Numbered from the stretch's first letter, positions 1 to 13,863 are shown. The stretch is DNA of 64,000 nt from Paralichthys olivaceus (GCF_024713975.1 NC_091102.1:9057001-9121000); one strand, 5' to 3'. Notes: generated by a model not told the origin, from the sequence alone. A program made the numbers and translations.

Positions 1-3000
1 AGTTTTGAATAAACAGAGGAATAATGTGTTTTTTTGCACATAACTAATTCATTTTACCGAGGTGACGTCTGGATAAATCACAGGGTGGTTGTGTGTATAA
101 TTGCAGCCATTTATTGGATTTCTGGGTCAGGATCAGGAACATGGCTGCTCGTCCCTCTTCAAACCAACCCAACATGAGTCATGCAACCTGGTTTCCCTGC
201 TCCTGACCAGTGTCGAGCACTGGGCTGACACTGCTCGGCTTTGTATGAGAGGCATTAAAGAATAATTATAGGATTACTGAATGTGTTTATTACGGGATTA
301 CCTCAACCTCAAGTGATGATTTTGGTGCGTCTGCTCTCTAAAATGTCATTATAGGTTGTTCAGCAAAAGAAAATTGCACAAGACAAATGTAAATGAATGA
401 GTAAATACAAATGAAATCATATTGTTTTATTCTTACAAGCTGCTCTTGATGAATAACCACTGCAAAATTACAGCAATCAGGGCTAAATGAAAGTTTACTG
501 CTCTGGTTTGCAAATATGGGTCCTGTGCACTTGGTGTTTGACTGGTGTTTGACTTTCCTGTCAAATAAAGAGACGGAGCCCATTCAAGGTGCTAATGTGA
601 TGAGATTGTCAAGATTGCTCTAGATCCCAGAGGTCCTCTGTGCAGCATCTCATTATGACCCATACTTACCTTTTATTTTCAAGGCCCCTCTAGTGCCGGG
701 AGTAATTGAGACAGGGGCGATGGGAGGAAATCAGATGAGACAAAGTCCATGTTAGGTTGGAAGAGGGGTTGTGATGGATGGATGAGTCAACACTCAGCTT
801 TTGTCTCTATACGACTCTGGCAAAGGAGAACACTGTAATTTCTCAATTGAAACCAATGGTTTCTTCCATGACAACCTTGAATGAGTGTTAGTTGTTACAA
901 CCCTGATGATGAAGGTCCTCTAACCTCAAGGAAGTGCTTATTTTAAACTCAACCACCATCTTTACCAAAATCGACGAAACTAGGACTGATCCATAAGTGT
1001 CACCTCGTGTTTATTAATATGACCATGATGATACACCCTCCATCCCATGAAAGCTATTTCAGGAGAGGCTCCATATGGGTGGTATCAGAGGGTAGGGTTA
1101 TATTTTATGATAATAATAAAGATTTTTATGTATAGGCCTTGGCAAAACAAATTGCTTTCGACATGTAAAATGGGATAGAAACAGATGGACTCAATAAAAT
1201 CAAGCAATTTAAATAGAAAGAATTCATAAAATGGAATAAAAGCAACCCAACAATAAATGCTTAATGATAATAAACAAATAAGGTGTGTTTGCAATAAGAC
1301 CATGAAGGCATTTGTAAAAAGATGTGTTTAGAAGTGATTTAGAAGATAACGAATGGACAAATGAGGCTTCATCTTTATACAAAGATATGATTTAAAATAA
1401 GATGAGAAGGAAATTGTTGTTATCAGCTAACACAAATCTTTAAAATGAGTTCAACAATTCCTTTTCGGTGACTGAGCCACAATTCAATAAAATCATACTC
1501 AATTTTAAACTGTGCAAATAATACAACGCATTAAATGACACACATTTAAACACACACAACCAGGATGATGGAAACTAAACACCACGATGCAGTATGTGAG
1601 CTACAACTTATGATTCCCAGCAAGGAGGGATTGTTTCTGTAATTGGTCGTGTCCTCTGTCCGAGTGTCCTTGTGCAAAACCTTTGAAAATTAGACAAGAT
1701 ACAAAAATTACAAGGTCATGAACTTGTGAGATTGTGTCTGAGAAAACAACGTGACTTCATCTGTGACGGTGAAATCTGAGACAGGACAACTGAGAGGGCC
1801 ACGGTCTCCAGGACACCAGTATTAAATCCTGTTAGAGGTCACATTGAGGTATTGATGGCACTAACAATAATTCACAGTATATTTGGCATACAGTGCTTGT
1901 AAGCTTGTAGGAGCCATGGCAACATGAATGCTATTATCATTTACCTTTCATCTGTAGTGAGAGTTGAGTGGGTGTAATGTCGTAGAAGATAATATTGCTC
2001 ATCTGTTTATGCTTGTTTCTAGCTGACAATAGAATACTTTCTTATTATGATTAAAATCAAGGTGATCTGTGCTTTGATTCTTAATCAAACCAGACGGGGT
2101 CAAGAGTTACAGATAAAGATTTTCTCAGTTTTTTCCATGTTGTTTTTTTTTCAGCAGAGGTAAAGCCCAGGGCTTCTTAAATGATCGGGTTCATCCGATC
2201 TCATCTCTGCTGTCTGCCAAGCAGAACAAACATGAGCCGCCTGCCTACCTCAGGCTGAGTCATGCACTTCAGACTCTTAAACAAACACACTCTCAAATCC
2301 ATCCTCGTGGACACACACACAGAGAAACACATGCATGCACAGTTTAGGACACACATAAAAATACATAAGCCTGCTATGAGAAACACTGTCTCTAATGTTA
2401 ACACTCTTGTGAGAATTCCTGTGCATAATACTTGTCAGAAGTGCCTTTGAGCCTGTTTCTACTTCTCACCTGCTTTCCTGCATATTCACTTGTGCTTTTC
2501 AAGTCCTTGAAAAGTCTTCAACAGAGGTTCACTGCTGTATCTTTCCTCCCAGCGACAAAACATCAACATGTAACCGACATGTGTGGGCCTGCAGACAGTC
2601 GTACATGTACATACACGGGCTCATGCACGCATGAGCTGACCGTGCAAAAATCCGATCTTGCCCAAACAGACTTTGCCGCACCTCAGTTCAAAAATGTTCC
2701 AGAGCCCTTCAGACTGTGAGCTTTTGTGCAACAGAGAACTCTATGAATCATAACATGCAGCAGTTTGCGAGTTCTGAATCTGATTTTACAGCATGAAGCC
2801 AGAAATAATTTGTGTGGGCCCATATCGATTTTTAGGCTCAGCCTTTGCAACTGAAAGCTGGTGAAGAAAAAATAATTGGAGTTTGTGATGTTGTTTTAAC
2901 TGTCATGAGGGTTTTATTGTTTGGGATCAGTGGGTTATTTGGAAGCAAGAACATCAAATGATGTAACATAAGTTGAGGCATCAAATGAAACATTCCAGAG

Positions 3001-3096
3001 GACATGGGTTCAAGGATTGTAAATGTTAGAGGTTCAAGGAATTAATAAAGATTGATGTTGACAGGTTTGAGGTGGCGTGGCTGATGAGACATTGTG

Positions 3097-3420
3097 ACCT
3101 CCGCCAAGAAGGTCGTGTTTCCTTCCCTGTCTGTTTGTTTGTTGTTGGTTTGCGTGTGTGTGTCATCATATCAATAAACAATTGAATGGATTTTCACAAA
3201 TCATGTTTTGTTTTTTTCACTTTCACTAACATTGTGAGATACAGGAATTTTTCATCGGTTTTGTTGATTTCTCAGAGCAGAATTCATGAATCTTAATGAA
3301 AAAAGACACATTTATTTATTTAGGTATTTATGAGTGTTTACAATTTGGTCCAGATCCAAATAAAATTGCAGATCTAGTGAATTTAAATGTGGTTTCACGA
3401 GGGGGACTGTTGGCGGAGGT
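3097..3420. mobile_element. MITE-like repeat with CCTCCGCCAA termini
   Basis: The element begins with ACCTCCGCCAAG and ends with the inverted counterpart TTGGCGGAGGT. Its interior has the phrase 'ggtccagatccaaataaa', which recurs in diverged form in a second copy at 22,706-23,060 and a fragment near 39,258. Terminal inverted repeats, no coding capacity and several copies in one window point to a non-autonomous DNA transposon family common in teleosts. The superfamily cannot be assigned by eye. Confidence 0.65.
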
Positions 3421-5020
3421 ACTGTATGTGCTCTGTTGAGTTCCATTCTAGTATTTATTCATAAAATCAATTTTCCATTTGAGTTTTTGTCAGAGGATAA
3501 TATTGTAGATTGGCATTTATCCCTCTGACAACAAGCCAGACATGTACTTATCCATTCAATTCTCAACATTGCAAATATACTAATGATGTACCACAACTGG
3601 TAAATCAGGGATGTGCAGGTTTTGTGATGTAAACCCACTAAAAAAAGGTGATTGACTGCTTTCCCATCATCATTTGACCAATTTGCATGTCCGTCATTTG
3701 AGTCATTTGATTCCCATTGTAGACAAAAGCCAGATGTAGGTGGGTGTTAGTGGGCTTCTTGAACAATAGAAAAGGGGAGTCTGTTAAAAAACATAATGTA
3801 TAACTGGGGAAAATAAAGAAAGGCCTGGTCCTTGCTATACAGGCATGCATCGCTGTGAGCAGCACACATGCAGAGAAGATAACGTTGCAGTCGAGCTATA
3901 TCTGAATCCAGGATTTATACTCTCAATCCCCCACAGGACCTCATATCTCTACACTTCTTGGTCCACATTCTTCCACTGACTGCGTTTGAGCGAGAAAATG
4001 AGTTTTTCCTCCTCCTGAACCAGGCAGGGCTGTTAGCAAAAAGGTTTTAATTGATTTTGAAGAGGCAGCTGTTGGGGATGCCTCTCGCCATTAAAACATG
4101 CTTGACACACAGAAATCAAAACAGCTTATTACCACATCAAAGTGGCGAACCAGCCTTTGCCATTTGTGTAAACGGTGCTGCCTGTTTTGATGACACAGGG
4201 CATTTGAAAATAAATGTTAATATATGAACTTGCCTTTAGCTGTATCAGGGTCATCTTATTGCATGTGCCCAGGATGCGCATACTTCTGGTGGCGGGATTC
4301 TTATTAAACCACCATCATATCCACAGAGGTAGAAGGAAACATTTATTCATTGTAGCTGAACACAAACCAAAGCCACCCCACAAGATGTACAGCGGAATTT
4401 TCTCTGTACTGTTTTGGAGTTTGCTCGTCCTTGGAGGTGTTTACTTGAGTGATGTGCACAGGTTCAGTCATGTGTTCTCTGCAGCTCTGATATCAGACGG
4501 TCTCCACCACAGTGTGAGGTTCGGCTCTGGGAAAAAGAAGCTGCATACCAACAGAAACACCAATTACTGCACACTGCATCACGATTCCTAATGGACCTGC
4601 TGTGGCATAGAGATGCTGAGGATAAAATCCGCGTACGTTCTCTTACAGCCACCGGCAGCTTGTTTTAATGCTCCTAGCTGTACAGTTTGGATGACCTAAT
4701 GTTGACGATCAAGTTTTCATCTCACCTGGAGTGCTAAATAGACACACTGATGTGGTTCATTGAAAGGACAACAGCTGCTTTTAAGTGACTGCAAATCTAA
4801 GCTCACAAAAGCTTCCTCGCCAGTAGACTGTCGAAGAGAAGAGCGAGGCTGAGCATGACAAACCTGCTGTAGGGGGTACACACTTGAGGTTGGCCAGAGG
4901 GTAGCCTTTCATGTTAGCTGCAGATTTGCTGTAAAGAGATTATTCAATGCTAAGAATATACTTGCGTTAATAAAGAGTAAAAAAACAGCAGCTTCTCAAG
5001 TGAGTTGTGACCCGTAAATA

Positions 5021-5290
5021 CATCCATCCATAATCTATACTGCTTAGCGTTTGAGGGTCGTAGTGTGAAGGGAGCAGATCCCAGCTGATGTTGGGTGAGA
5101 GGCGGGGAACACCCTGGATAGGTGGCCGGAATATTTAAAACCTAAGTCAACCTAAATCCAATCTGTATGTCTTTGGATTGTGGGGGGAATCCAGTACAGC
5201 CACAGAGTCCAACTGAGACACAGGGCGAAGATGCAAACTCAACACGGAAAGACACAAAACCAGGATTTGAACCAGGAATCCTCAAGAAAT
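5021..5290 (+). repeat. Dispersed teleost repeat (ATCCATCCAT...CAGGATTTGAACC type)
   Basis: The sequence runs from 'catccatccataatctatactgctta' style words through 'cagatcccagctgatgttgg' and 'gtctttggattgtgggggg' to 'aaaaccaggatttgaacc'. I recognise this order of phrases as a very common fish interspersed repeat. Partial copies are seen at 39,510-39,652 and 58,120-58,256. The element class is not decided here. Confidence 0.6.
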
Positions 5291-5499
5291 ATTTGTTTGT
5301 ATTTATGTAATTTTACAAGGTTTTCTAGTCTCTATGACCAGTCAAAGCACTCAGAGTACAGTTATGCCATATATATATTTTAAATAAGAAAGAGACAACG
5401 CAAACAAGTGAAATTTAACAACAAATGAAAAGGAGAAGGTAATTGAAAACGTATCAAGTCCTTTCCCCTTCTTTTACATATTTCATCAAAACATTGCCG

Positions 5500-5615
5500 T
5501 GAGGGGCCATGTTGGGCTCAGTATCTTGCCCAAGGGCACTTTGGCAACGGGAATGGGGGGAACTGGGATTGAATCGTTGAGCTTCTGGTTAGAGGATAAC
5601 GTGCTCTACCTCCTG
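5500..5615 (+). repeat. SINE-like repeat fragment
   Basis: The words 'cagtatcttgcccaagggc', 'gggattgaatcgttgagc' and 'gtgctctacctcctga' form a familiar teleost interspersed module. A copy in the opposite orientation is present around 12,985-13,165, where 'gtagagcgtgttgtccatt' and 'tttgatcccattcc' are readable. It has no coding content. Confidence 0.5.
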
Positions 5616-6973
5616 AAAAGAAAATGTAAAAGATAAAGGGTTTAGTGGGAAATATTGTCTGTTTGCTGTGTGATCTGGTGAATAAAACTCAGAGGGGGGG
5701 TAGACACTGTATTACAGTGTAGAATTGCTCCACATGGGTGAAACTGTAAAGTGTGCAGCTCTGTGGACCACACCCCAATCACTGATGTTCTCATTCAGCT
5801 GCTGAAAAGAACAGAAAGAGAAAATCACATGCTTTCACATCTCTGATTGCAGCATTGCTCGAGGTGCAAAGTAATTCAAATTTTCCTCGCACCATCAATT
5901 TTCTGCCCTATTTGAATCGGTGTGGATTTTTCTTTTGAAAGCTAAAAAGCAAAATAAAGGAAAAAGGTTTTTTTTTCCTGTGTTTGCTAGTAAGTGTTAC
6001 AGCCACTCTGTCAGGACTGCATTTGTAGCTCAAATGCTGCAGCAGAAAATATATTGTGCATATTGTGCTTGTGCCTGCAGGGTTCATTTTCTAATCCAAG
6101 GTTGCATGCTTTAAATGAAATAAAATAATTAAAGAGCATCTGTGACGTCTACATCTGTACCATATGTAATTAGGCAGATAGTGGCAGATGATGAATAAAA
6201 GAAAATGTGTTATAAAAGCATCATGGGATCTCTCATTACTTCCATTATGACTTTGAGTCTAGCTGTGCTCTAGACTAGAAGGAAAAAAGATGATATATAT
6301 GTATGTATGGAACGTGGACCAGACCGTCTCTCTGCCTTAAAGGCCCTCGGTGTCACAGTGTGAGACCCTGATGATTTGTGACAGTCCTGTCTGCCTCAGT
6401 GTCACATCAACCAGCTTCCTCGGAAAAAGGGAGAAAGAGAGAAGCTGCAGAGTAAGAGAGAGGAGAGTGAGTCTTTTAGCTTCTCTGTAGACTCACCTGA
6501 TTTGACTGAAACAGATGCAAGATTTAGAGAAAACTCACTAAGGAGGATATAAATAAATTCAATAAAATATAGATTAATATCAGTCACAAGTGCTTCATTT
6601 ACATTATAGAAACATTTACTTCAGATAATCAGATAATACTGTTCTCAAGGAGTCGGTTACCATGGTAGCCACCTTGGTATGTGTGATATGAAAGGGAGAT
6701 GGTAATCAGATCCTCTATTTAAGTTGAAGTGATGATGTACACATTCACTATCGTGTATGCTACAGTGAAGAGAGGTTGTAAATGAATGAAATGATTATTT
6801 CAATTTGAAGTGTAGTATAAAGTAAATTTAAAATAATGTTTACTTAACTTAATGTGTTCAGTGTTTAAAAGATATGACACAAAAAGTGCAAATTCATGTG
6901 TTTCTGTCCACGTATTTAACTTTATAGCACGAATGCAACTGTGCATGTGTGTGTCAGTGGCAAGTGCATGTTA

Positions 6974-6989
6974 ATGTGTGTGTGTGTGT
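6974..6989. repeat. GT microsatellite
   Basis: A run of about eight GT units lies in GT-rich surroundings. A second run of nine GT units is at 7,181-7,199, directly after an A-rich tract. Confidence 0.9.
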
Positions 6990-7180
6990 TGATGTAATAC
7001 ACAAACAGGAGTGTTGTAAATGTGCCAGCTCCTTGGTCGAAGTCTATACAGTGTTTGTCAGCTAATTAGCAACATGAATTAGTGCAACAGCAGTTTGGGG
7101 AACATCTCACATGCAGAGAAAAGCTGATAGGAGCTGATGGGCGCAGCAGAGTGTTGTCACTGGTGACTGAAGAAAAAAAA

Positions 7181-7199
7181 GTGTGTGTGTGTGTGTGTT
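7181..7199. repeat. GT microsatellite
   Basis: Nine consecutive GT units follow a short poly-A run and are followed by a G tract. Confidence 0.9.
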
Positions 7200-7535
7200 G
7201 GGGGGGTGCACCTAAACCACTGCTAATGAAGACGTCGGCTCACTACAGCATACAGGAGCTTTCTTAGTCACATCAGGGGAAGCAGCCGTCAAAAGTGGCA
7301 TTACGGCGTGAATAAATTGCTCAGACGGCGCAGAAGAGCTGTCAGACATACACATGCCAGTACAGAGACGGAAAACTAATTTGTGTACAATTATCTCACT
7401 CCAGTGGGGAGGCTGGTGTCCTGGTGGCACTGCACAGCTGGCCACATGCGCAGGATTTAAGTAAAGAAAACAGCAAATTTAAGAAGGGCTCTGTTTGTTT
7501 GGATATGTCGTAGTCCAGCCGTGTGGTTCGGGTAA

Positions 7536-7662
7536 GAAGAATTACTTTTATTGTCACGTTAAAACTTTTACATGCATACATGAAATTGTTCTCCACATTT
7601 AACCCATCCAGTTGGCACCTGTTTAAAGACGCATAGAAACACACATTGACAGATGCCATGTA
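7536..7662 (+). repeat. Dispersed repeat fragment (TTTATTGTCACG...AACCCATCC)
   Basis: The words 'acttttattgtcacgtt', 'catgaaattgttctccac' and 'atttaacccatccagttgg' are in the order seen in a common fish interspersed repeat. No open frame is preserved. The boundaries are approximate. Confidence 0.5.
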
Positions 7663-10059
7663 CACACATATACTGCAGACAAATGCTGGAATTCACAGTG
7701 GCAGCAAAGGCAACTGAAATGTATTTAATTTCAGTTCACATTCTTTTGAACTAATGGTGACTATATGAAGGCGAAAGCATTGGAAAAAAAAGAATACATC
7801 TATATGAAATGTGCACCCGAGAGTTTTATATACGTATATAAAAATATGAATGTACTCATACATGCAGAAAAGAAAAAATATTCCAGTTGTGCCTGAAAGA
7901 GCAAAGTAAAGATATCTCGAGGATGAGATAAAGATAGAGATTTATGCGTTAACATCTAAAAATAAGAAGTGGCATAGAAGATAATGAGATGAAAGTGAAA
8001 ACTGTGCAGACGAACTGCAAACAAGGTGCAGCCACTGCAAAGTCCAATGTTGGATTTTCCTGCCGTGGCTTTCATTACACACACCGTGTATCAACAAGCT
8101 TGCAGTGTGGTTAAAGTCAAACTCACCATGACATTTCTCCCTCGCTACCTTTCAGGAAAACATTTTGGAGGCGGAACGTTGATGGGCAGCCGGCCAGGGC
8201 TGCGGGGAAAGGCCCTCAAGTGCCAGCGGCCGATGTACTGGCTGATTAGAGGCTTGCATGGCCTCTATGGCTGATAGAGCTCCCTGATAGCTGCTGCCGA
8301 GCCATATTTGTTTTCCTGCTCTGAGATAGCAGTGAATGAATGTTTCGGGGAGCAGCTGATATTTTCCTATGTGCTCTCATCCCTCAGCTAAGAGGCCTCT
8401 TCTCAGCAGCAGCTCTGTCACAACCAAAATCAGATAGAGCGGAACTGTAGACAGACAGTGTTGAACCAGCTTTAACTGCTGTTTTTCTCCTTTTCCTCGC
8501 TCAGGTAAGTTCACAATGGCAACTTCTTACTGACTTCATGCTGCTTTGTTACCTCAGTGATGCTTGATCCACATCGCCCTTGGCAGCACGACATGTATTA
8601 GTCGCCACGCGCCATCAGTTGTTCACACATGGGCACATGTTGCCGTCACTGGTATTTCTTTCATTTAAATGCCCGGTGATTTATTAAAGAGAATTGCTGA
8701 ATGACTCCATTATGAATGATGACAGTTGTGATAAATTCCAGAAGTGGCGGCTCAAGGCTCACACCACAGGAAAGCAGCAGTTGGTATAAGCCCCCATGGT
8801 CCCATAAGGAAGCACCAGCAGTGTGTTTGTTATCATTTTATCAGCCCTGGTAACTGCGATGCATTTAATGCCGACACAAAAAAATCAATTTCTTGTTTGG
8901 TCAGTGGGATAGAAATGTCTTGGCCGTCTTGTTAGTGCAAAAGGAGAATAGGAGAGAAGGACTGACAAGAAGAAATATGTCGGTTAAGAGTCATTATTTT
9001 TATTCATATGTTTACCGCCGCCATTCAAAAAAAGAACGGCAGCAAAAATGCCAGATTGATTTCTGTTTGACACATGAATCAGTGCATGCTCCGTGCAGCT
9101 GTTAAAATCTAAACTTGTCATCATCATCCTGTCTGTTTTTCATCAGTCATGCAGAGACGCAGCAAACTGCAAACATGATTAAAGGCAGCAGCGACGGCAT
9201 GTTCACACATACACACACATGTGCAACGACAGGAACACGGACATGAAAGTCTTTTACTGTTCGCAATGGTAAGTTACATTATCATAACAGGTGCCCGCAG
9301 ATGAAGCAGCTTTGTGGTGTTCATCCGTCCAGCTCCAGTATGTGAGAATACAGATGTGGAAGAAAGAAAGAAATAAAAAAAGAAAACAGGAGCTCTGAGT
9401 TTGTTGAGAGCTCCCCTGACAGGAAGCAGAACCGGCTATTACTTCATATTGCACCATTTAAGCTGTTTTTTAATTTGGACTCTCCAGCTCCTTCCACCAG
9501 CCAGCGTCGTCTCTGGGGAAAACAATCAGGCCTCAACCAGAAAAGGCAGACAGCTCCAAACAGTTTAGAGAGCTGTGTACAGTTTGTGCGTTGAAGTGGG
9601 GCTTTAGATAAATGAAGTAAACTCTCTCTGTGTGTTTGAGACCGCAGCTGTCACTCTCACGCTCGCTTTGCTTTAGCATCTCTCAAACGCTGCTATTCTA
9701 GGAGGCAACGTGCGGCGACGCCATCGCACCCTCACATCCCCCCTGAGACGTCAGGCTGACTGTAGCCCCCTCACCTGTGTCTCCTTCCATGTCTATTGGC
9801 ATTTTCTCCCTCTGGTCTATTCCCTTCACAACATGCACAGACACTCACTCGCTCACCCAACTCTGGAGACTAAAGGATTTAATTTCAACAAGTCAGAGAA
9901 GAAAAGGAGATTCTCAATGTGAGTGCTGAACTGTCAAGCCACAGTGTGAAGCACTCTGACTCACCTGGCTGCATGTTAACCTGGAGACTATAGCATGTCC
10001 ATGTGCTTGTATAGGCAACTATAGCTCCCTCTAGTGTTGAGAGATGATAGGTGTGATGT

Positions 10060-10093
10060 GGAGAGACAGAGAAGAGAGAGAGGGAGAGAGAGT
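10060..10093. repeat. GA-rich microsatellite
   Basis: An imperfect GA/GGA tract. A second and longer GA-rich tract is at 12,189-12,232. Confidence 0.8.
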
Positions 10094-10444
10094 AAAAGCA
10101 TGTAGCTTGTGGTTTTGGCAAGGAGCAGAAGGCAGTTCTGTCAGGCCTGTGTCCTCTCCTTGTGTGAACAGGGACTATCAAAGTCAAGATATAGGGCCGC
10201 GAGGGAGATGAGGCCATAGACAAAGAGACTCAGTGAGCTGAGGTGAGAGGAGGCGGAAAGTGCTTCAGAGAAGACTTTCAGATTTCAGGAGAGGTGTTAC
10301 GTAATCCGCACAGATGGTACTTTGAGTGTCTCTCGGCCCTCGTGTCATCCCAACCTCTGCCAGCACGTATTAAACTCTTGTTCAGGAGGGTGTTATGTGG
10401 CTAACTTTGATCATTCGTGCTGTTTACTGTGTTTTTTGTGGGTT

Positions 10445-11022
10445 TTTGTGTGTGTGCTTGTACTTGTTTCTTTGTGAGGACCATTCTCAGCCTAGACCTT
10501 ATGCAGTGCGGACATTTTGGGAGAATTAAGACATTTTGTTTGGTCCTCGCTTTTTCACGGGGCTGCATGAGGGTTAAGACTTACTTTTAGGGTTAGGGTC
10601 AGGATTAGGGAGTATAAAGTAATCCTGGGGACTCCCACTGCCTCGTCCATCAAATGGGCAGTTTAGAGCCTGAGGCAAACACATGTCAGTCAATAGCTCA
10701 GTCTCTCAGGTTGGATGCAGAGTGAATTCTCCAAGTTTGTACTTACAGTTCTTTGGATTTTTGCCAAATATCTGACTGGTATTTGTGTATTTTGTAGAGG
10801 TGGTCTTATCTGCAGGTTCCAGGCCAGGACAGTTAGGTTTTGGCAGAGGTTAGGTTTGGGAAAATGGGTTGGTCAAGGCATGAAGACCTTGAAGAGGTAT
10901 TTTAGTAAGTAGAGAGGGTTTTAAACCTCTGACCTCTATGGTAAAGGGGCTATGTTAACGAGTGTCCCTAATAAGAACTAGAATGTGTATCTTTATGTGT
11001 GTGTGTGTGTGTGTGTGTGTGT
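10445..11022 (+). repeat. Dispersed repeat (GTGAGGACC...GGGTTAGGG) ending in GT microsatellite
   Basis: The phrases 'tttgtgaggaccattctc', 'acattttgtttggtcctcgc' and 'agggttagggtcaggattag' belong to a fish interspersed repeat that often ends in GT repeats. Here the GT tract is 10,996-11,022. A copy in the opposite orientation, rich in 'ccctaaccttaacc', lies at 12,760-12,920. The TTAGGG-like words are part of this repeat and not a telomere. Confidence 0.55.
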
Positions 11023-12188
11023 ACTGGAGTAGCAAAGATGCACTATTCTCACAGGAGACATTTTCACCTCTTAGGACTCTAAGAGCTAACATGTTTATAT
11101 TTTAGCAGATATATAATATTTACTTAGTTCAGTGTAACATTTGTTGTGCAGCACTGATAGGATATTTGGATGTGATCATATAACAATGTTAACCTTATTT
11201 TTAAAAGTTAAAAGGTAAAAGGTAAATTGGTCAACTTATTGCAAATATTTTTAATGAATGAATGTCTTTATTTTAGTTAATTGCAAACTGCACTATAGGT
11301 GGGATGTTTCATTCCGTACCATGATTGTCAACCTCAAGGGGGCACTAGAGGAAAAGTTGGGGAATGAGCTGTAGTTTAAGATGTTACAGTAATCGTATAG
11401 AACAGAAATATATATTACAAATATATTACAGAAATAGTTGCACTACACTATACACTAAATCTACTAATGGCAAATGAAGGACAGAGCATCACGTTGATGC
11501 CAAATCAGATCTGCAATGAGATCATAGACAACCAGCTACAATCCTGCTACATGCTGACAAACTAAGAACCAAAATATCTTCTAACACCAGAGTTCATGAA
11601 AGAGAACTGGACTTATAAATCAGAGTATGCACAAAGACCAACACTTTGATCAGAATGGATGATAAGTCTCATTAGTGTGTTTAGATAAGGCTTTATTAAT
11701 CCAAAGGCCAAAGGAATTGTAGCGTGGATTTTAGATTGTCCCCACTTCATCCCGTCTTTGCTGCAAAGACACAAGCATTGATTTGCCTCCCAAATTCGAT
11801 GTTTCTTCGTTTGCTCTGACAGCCATTGCCATGGAAACACAAGGGAGTGGAATTACAGTAAAGTTAAGAGGAAGGCTGTAACAGGGAGCTGGTCCAGCAG
11901 ACTGTGAAGGGCTGGTATAATTCTAGACCAAAGACACAGTGCTACATCATCTCTCCGAGGCTGAGGGGAATGTTCCTCTGTGTTCTCTTAGTTTCTCACA
12001 TCTTTCAGGAAAACAGAGTTAGTTTTCCATATGTTGGACACTCATCGGACAAGAGTCCTTCTCTCCGCTCTGTGTGGGAGCATTCCTGTGTCGAGACCTC
12101 TTTCCTCAAAAGTAAAAGCAAGAAATGGCTTTTATTCTTGCTTCTTACACAGATGGGGTGTTAAACATTGATAGGGCTGATGTAGGGA

Positions 12189-12232
12189 GAACTGGAGAGA
12201 GGAGGAGAGAGGGGGAGAGGAGAGAGAGAGAG
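12189..12232. repeat. GA-rich simple repeat
   Basis: An imperfect GAGG/GAGA tract lying just upstream of a T-rich stretch. Confidence 0.85.
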
Positions 12233-12759
12233 ACTTTTTTCTTGTTAAGTTTTGATTTGATTACTCTCCAGTATCATTATTATGTGAGCTGGAAGGTCCA
12301 TTTTATAAAATGCAGTAGCTGCATTTCAAAATGCATGCAAACGTATGGAGATGCAGTGTGGAGTGGTGACATCTTCTGGATTTTCTACTCAATGGTACCT
12401 CCAGATATTTAGTAGAGCTATAATTGGGTGGTGGTCTTATGACTGTTCTGCAGTCACCTCAGCCTCTTGCTTGTCTTGTTGGATTTTAGCTTCAGCCTTC
12501 AATAAGAGGGAGGATTGAAGGTACGGATTTTGTAGCTCAGGAACATTCCTCTGGAGCTAGCTGTGTATTTATTGTCGTTATTGCCGTCAGATAGGAAAAA
12601 ACAACATATTAATTGTACAAACATCATAAACCAGACGTTAAATCTCATAATTGTTACCTTTTAATGTCATATGTGTCTGACCGCAGCCAAAACCATAAAA
12701 ACATGGACCTTGCATGCACAAAAAAACATTCAGTGAAGTACACTCATACACATGCAGCA

Positions 12760-12920
12760 GGTTTGGGCACCCATTACCAAAACCTTGTCCCTAACCTTAA
12801 CCATGACCAGATCATGCCTATCCCTAACCTTAATCTAACCACCATTCACATCTGACCACTGACCTTAACCTCAGAAATTAAGTCTTGGTCCCCATGAGAC
12901 CCTGCTGGTCCTGACAAAGT
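12760..12920 (-). repeat. Dispersed repeat, inverted copy of the 10.4 kb family
   Basis: It contains 'ccctaaccttaaccatgacc', 'ccctaaccttaatctaacc' and 'cttggtccccatgagacc', the reverse of the family seen at 10,445. No coding signal. Confidence 0.55.
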
Positions 12921-12984
12921 AAAAAATGTATACGCAGTTTATATGAAAAGGTAAAACGAGTATATGCACACAGGGAAGCTGTGA

Positions 12985-13165
12985 GGTAGAGCGTGTTGTC
13001 CATTAACCAGAAGGTCAGCTGTTTGATCCCATTCCTCGTGCCCTCGGTCAAGATACTAAACCCCTGACGGCTGTTTTGGCAATATGTGATAGAGAGTGCT
13101 GCACATTGATGCACTGTACAAAATACAGGCCATTTACCATTCACACACACACATTGTAAAGTTGT
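12985..13165 (-). repeat. SINE-like repeat, inverted copy of the 5.5 kb family
   Basis: The words 'gtagagcgtgttgtccatt', 'gaaggtcagctgtttgatcc' and 'ctcggtcaagatactaaacc' match, on the other strand, the pattern of the repeat at 5,500-5,615. Boundaries are approximate. Confidence 0.5.
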
Positions 13166-13660
13166 AGTAAAGCGCATTAATATATACAGCCTCAATGTCT
13201 TTTAAGTCAAACTGTGCATCTTGAATCTTATGACAGAGGTGAGACAAGTATGTAAAAACTGCTACATCCTATACTTCCTCTATCAGATCTCTGCTTCCGC
13301 TGTCTGCACAGATACTGACGAAGGCTCACACATCAGCAGAACTGCAGACCACACTGTCACCCAACAGTCATGAGCCTAACCTTTGCAGAACCACAGAGCA
13401 ATTCCTGGTTGATTAATCACTGTCTTACTCACATGTTTCACATCTCACCACATTGCATGCTCAGCTGCTCTCTGAGACACTTCAATTCCTTCCCATCAAA
13501 GCCCTGGTAACGAGCTGCCTTGCATAAAAAGGTTGGTATAAGATCTGCTGCCTCGCTCAACAGTCCCCTGCAAGATGTGATGCTGTAAATGCAAAAATGT
13601 TTCGGCCGTAAGAATAAAAAGTGCAGCTTTGATATTGACCATTTAATAAAAAATCATAAC

Positions 13661-13666
13661 TTTATT
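13661..13666 (-). terminator. Poly(A) signal of the EWI-family gene
   Basis: TTTATT on the plus strand reads AATAAA on the minus strand. It lies about 200 nt after the stop codon at 13,864, a normal distance for a short 3' UTR. No other signal this close was noted. Confidence 0.5.
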
Positions 13667-13863
13667 AAGGCAAATTTAAACTATTCTCAGGGAACAACAT
13701 CAATGGATTATATCTTTGAATACAAATGAATAATAATAATGTAAAGAGCAAAATTTTCAGTTTTAAAACATTATTGCATATACTATATTTGAAAAAAATA
13801 AGAATGTAGCTCCTCTGACACTTGTCTGCCACGAGTGGAGAGGAGAGCGTAGCAGATTGAGAC

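Larger units (their letters stand above)
1..13640. other. Gene-free flank with dispersed repeats
   Basis: I find no exon that I can support in this stretch. The open frames are short, lack recognisable domains and are not bounded by consistent splice sites. It holds several teleost-type dispersed repeats, annotated separately near 3.1, 5.0, 5.5, 7.5, 10.4, 12.8 and 13.0 kb, plus short GT and GA microsatellites. The remainder is AT-rich single-copy-looking sequence. A short non-coding RNA or a distant UTR could be hidden here. Confidence 0.6.

Noticed and set aside
4214..4591. Open frame of 125 codons on the plus strand
   Set aside because: No recognisable domain and no supporting splice or poly(A) signals; histidine- and leucine-rich composition typical of chance frames in non-coding DNA.
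12780..12860. CCCTAACC-rich words suggesting a telomeric repeat
   Set aside because: They are irregular and are part of a dispersed repeat also seen inverted near 10.5 kb.
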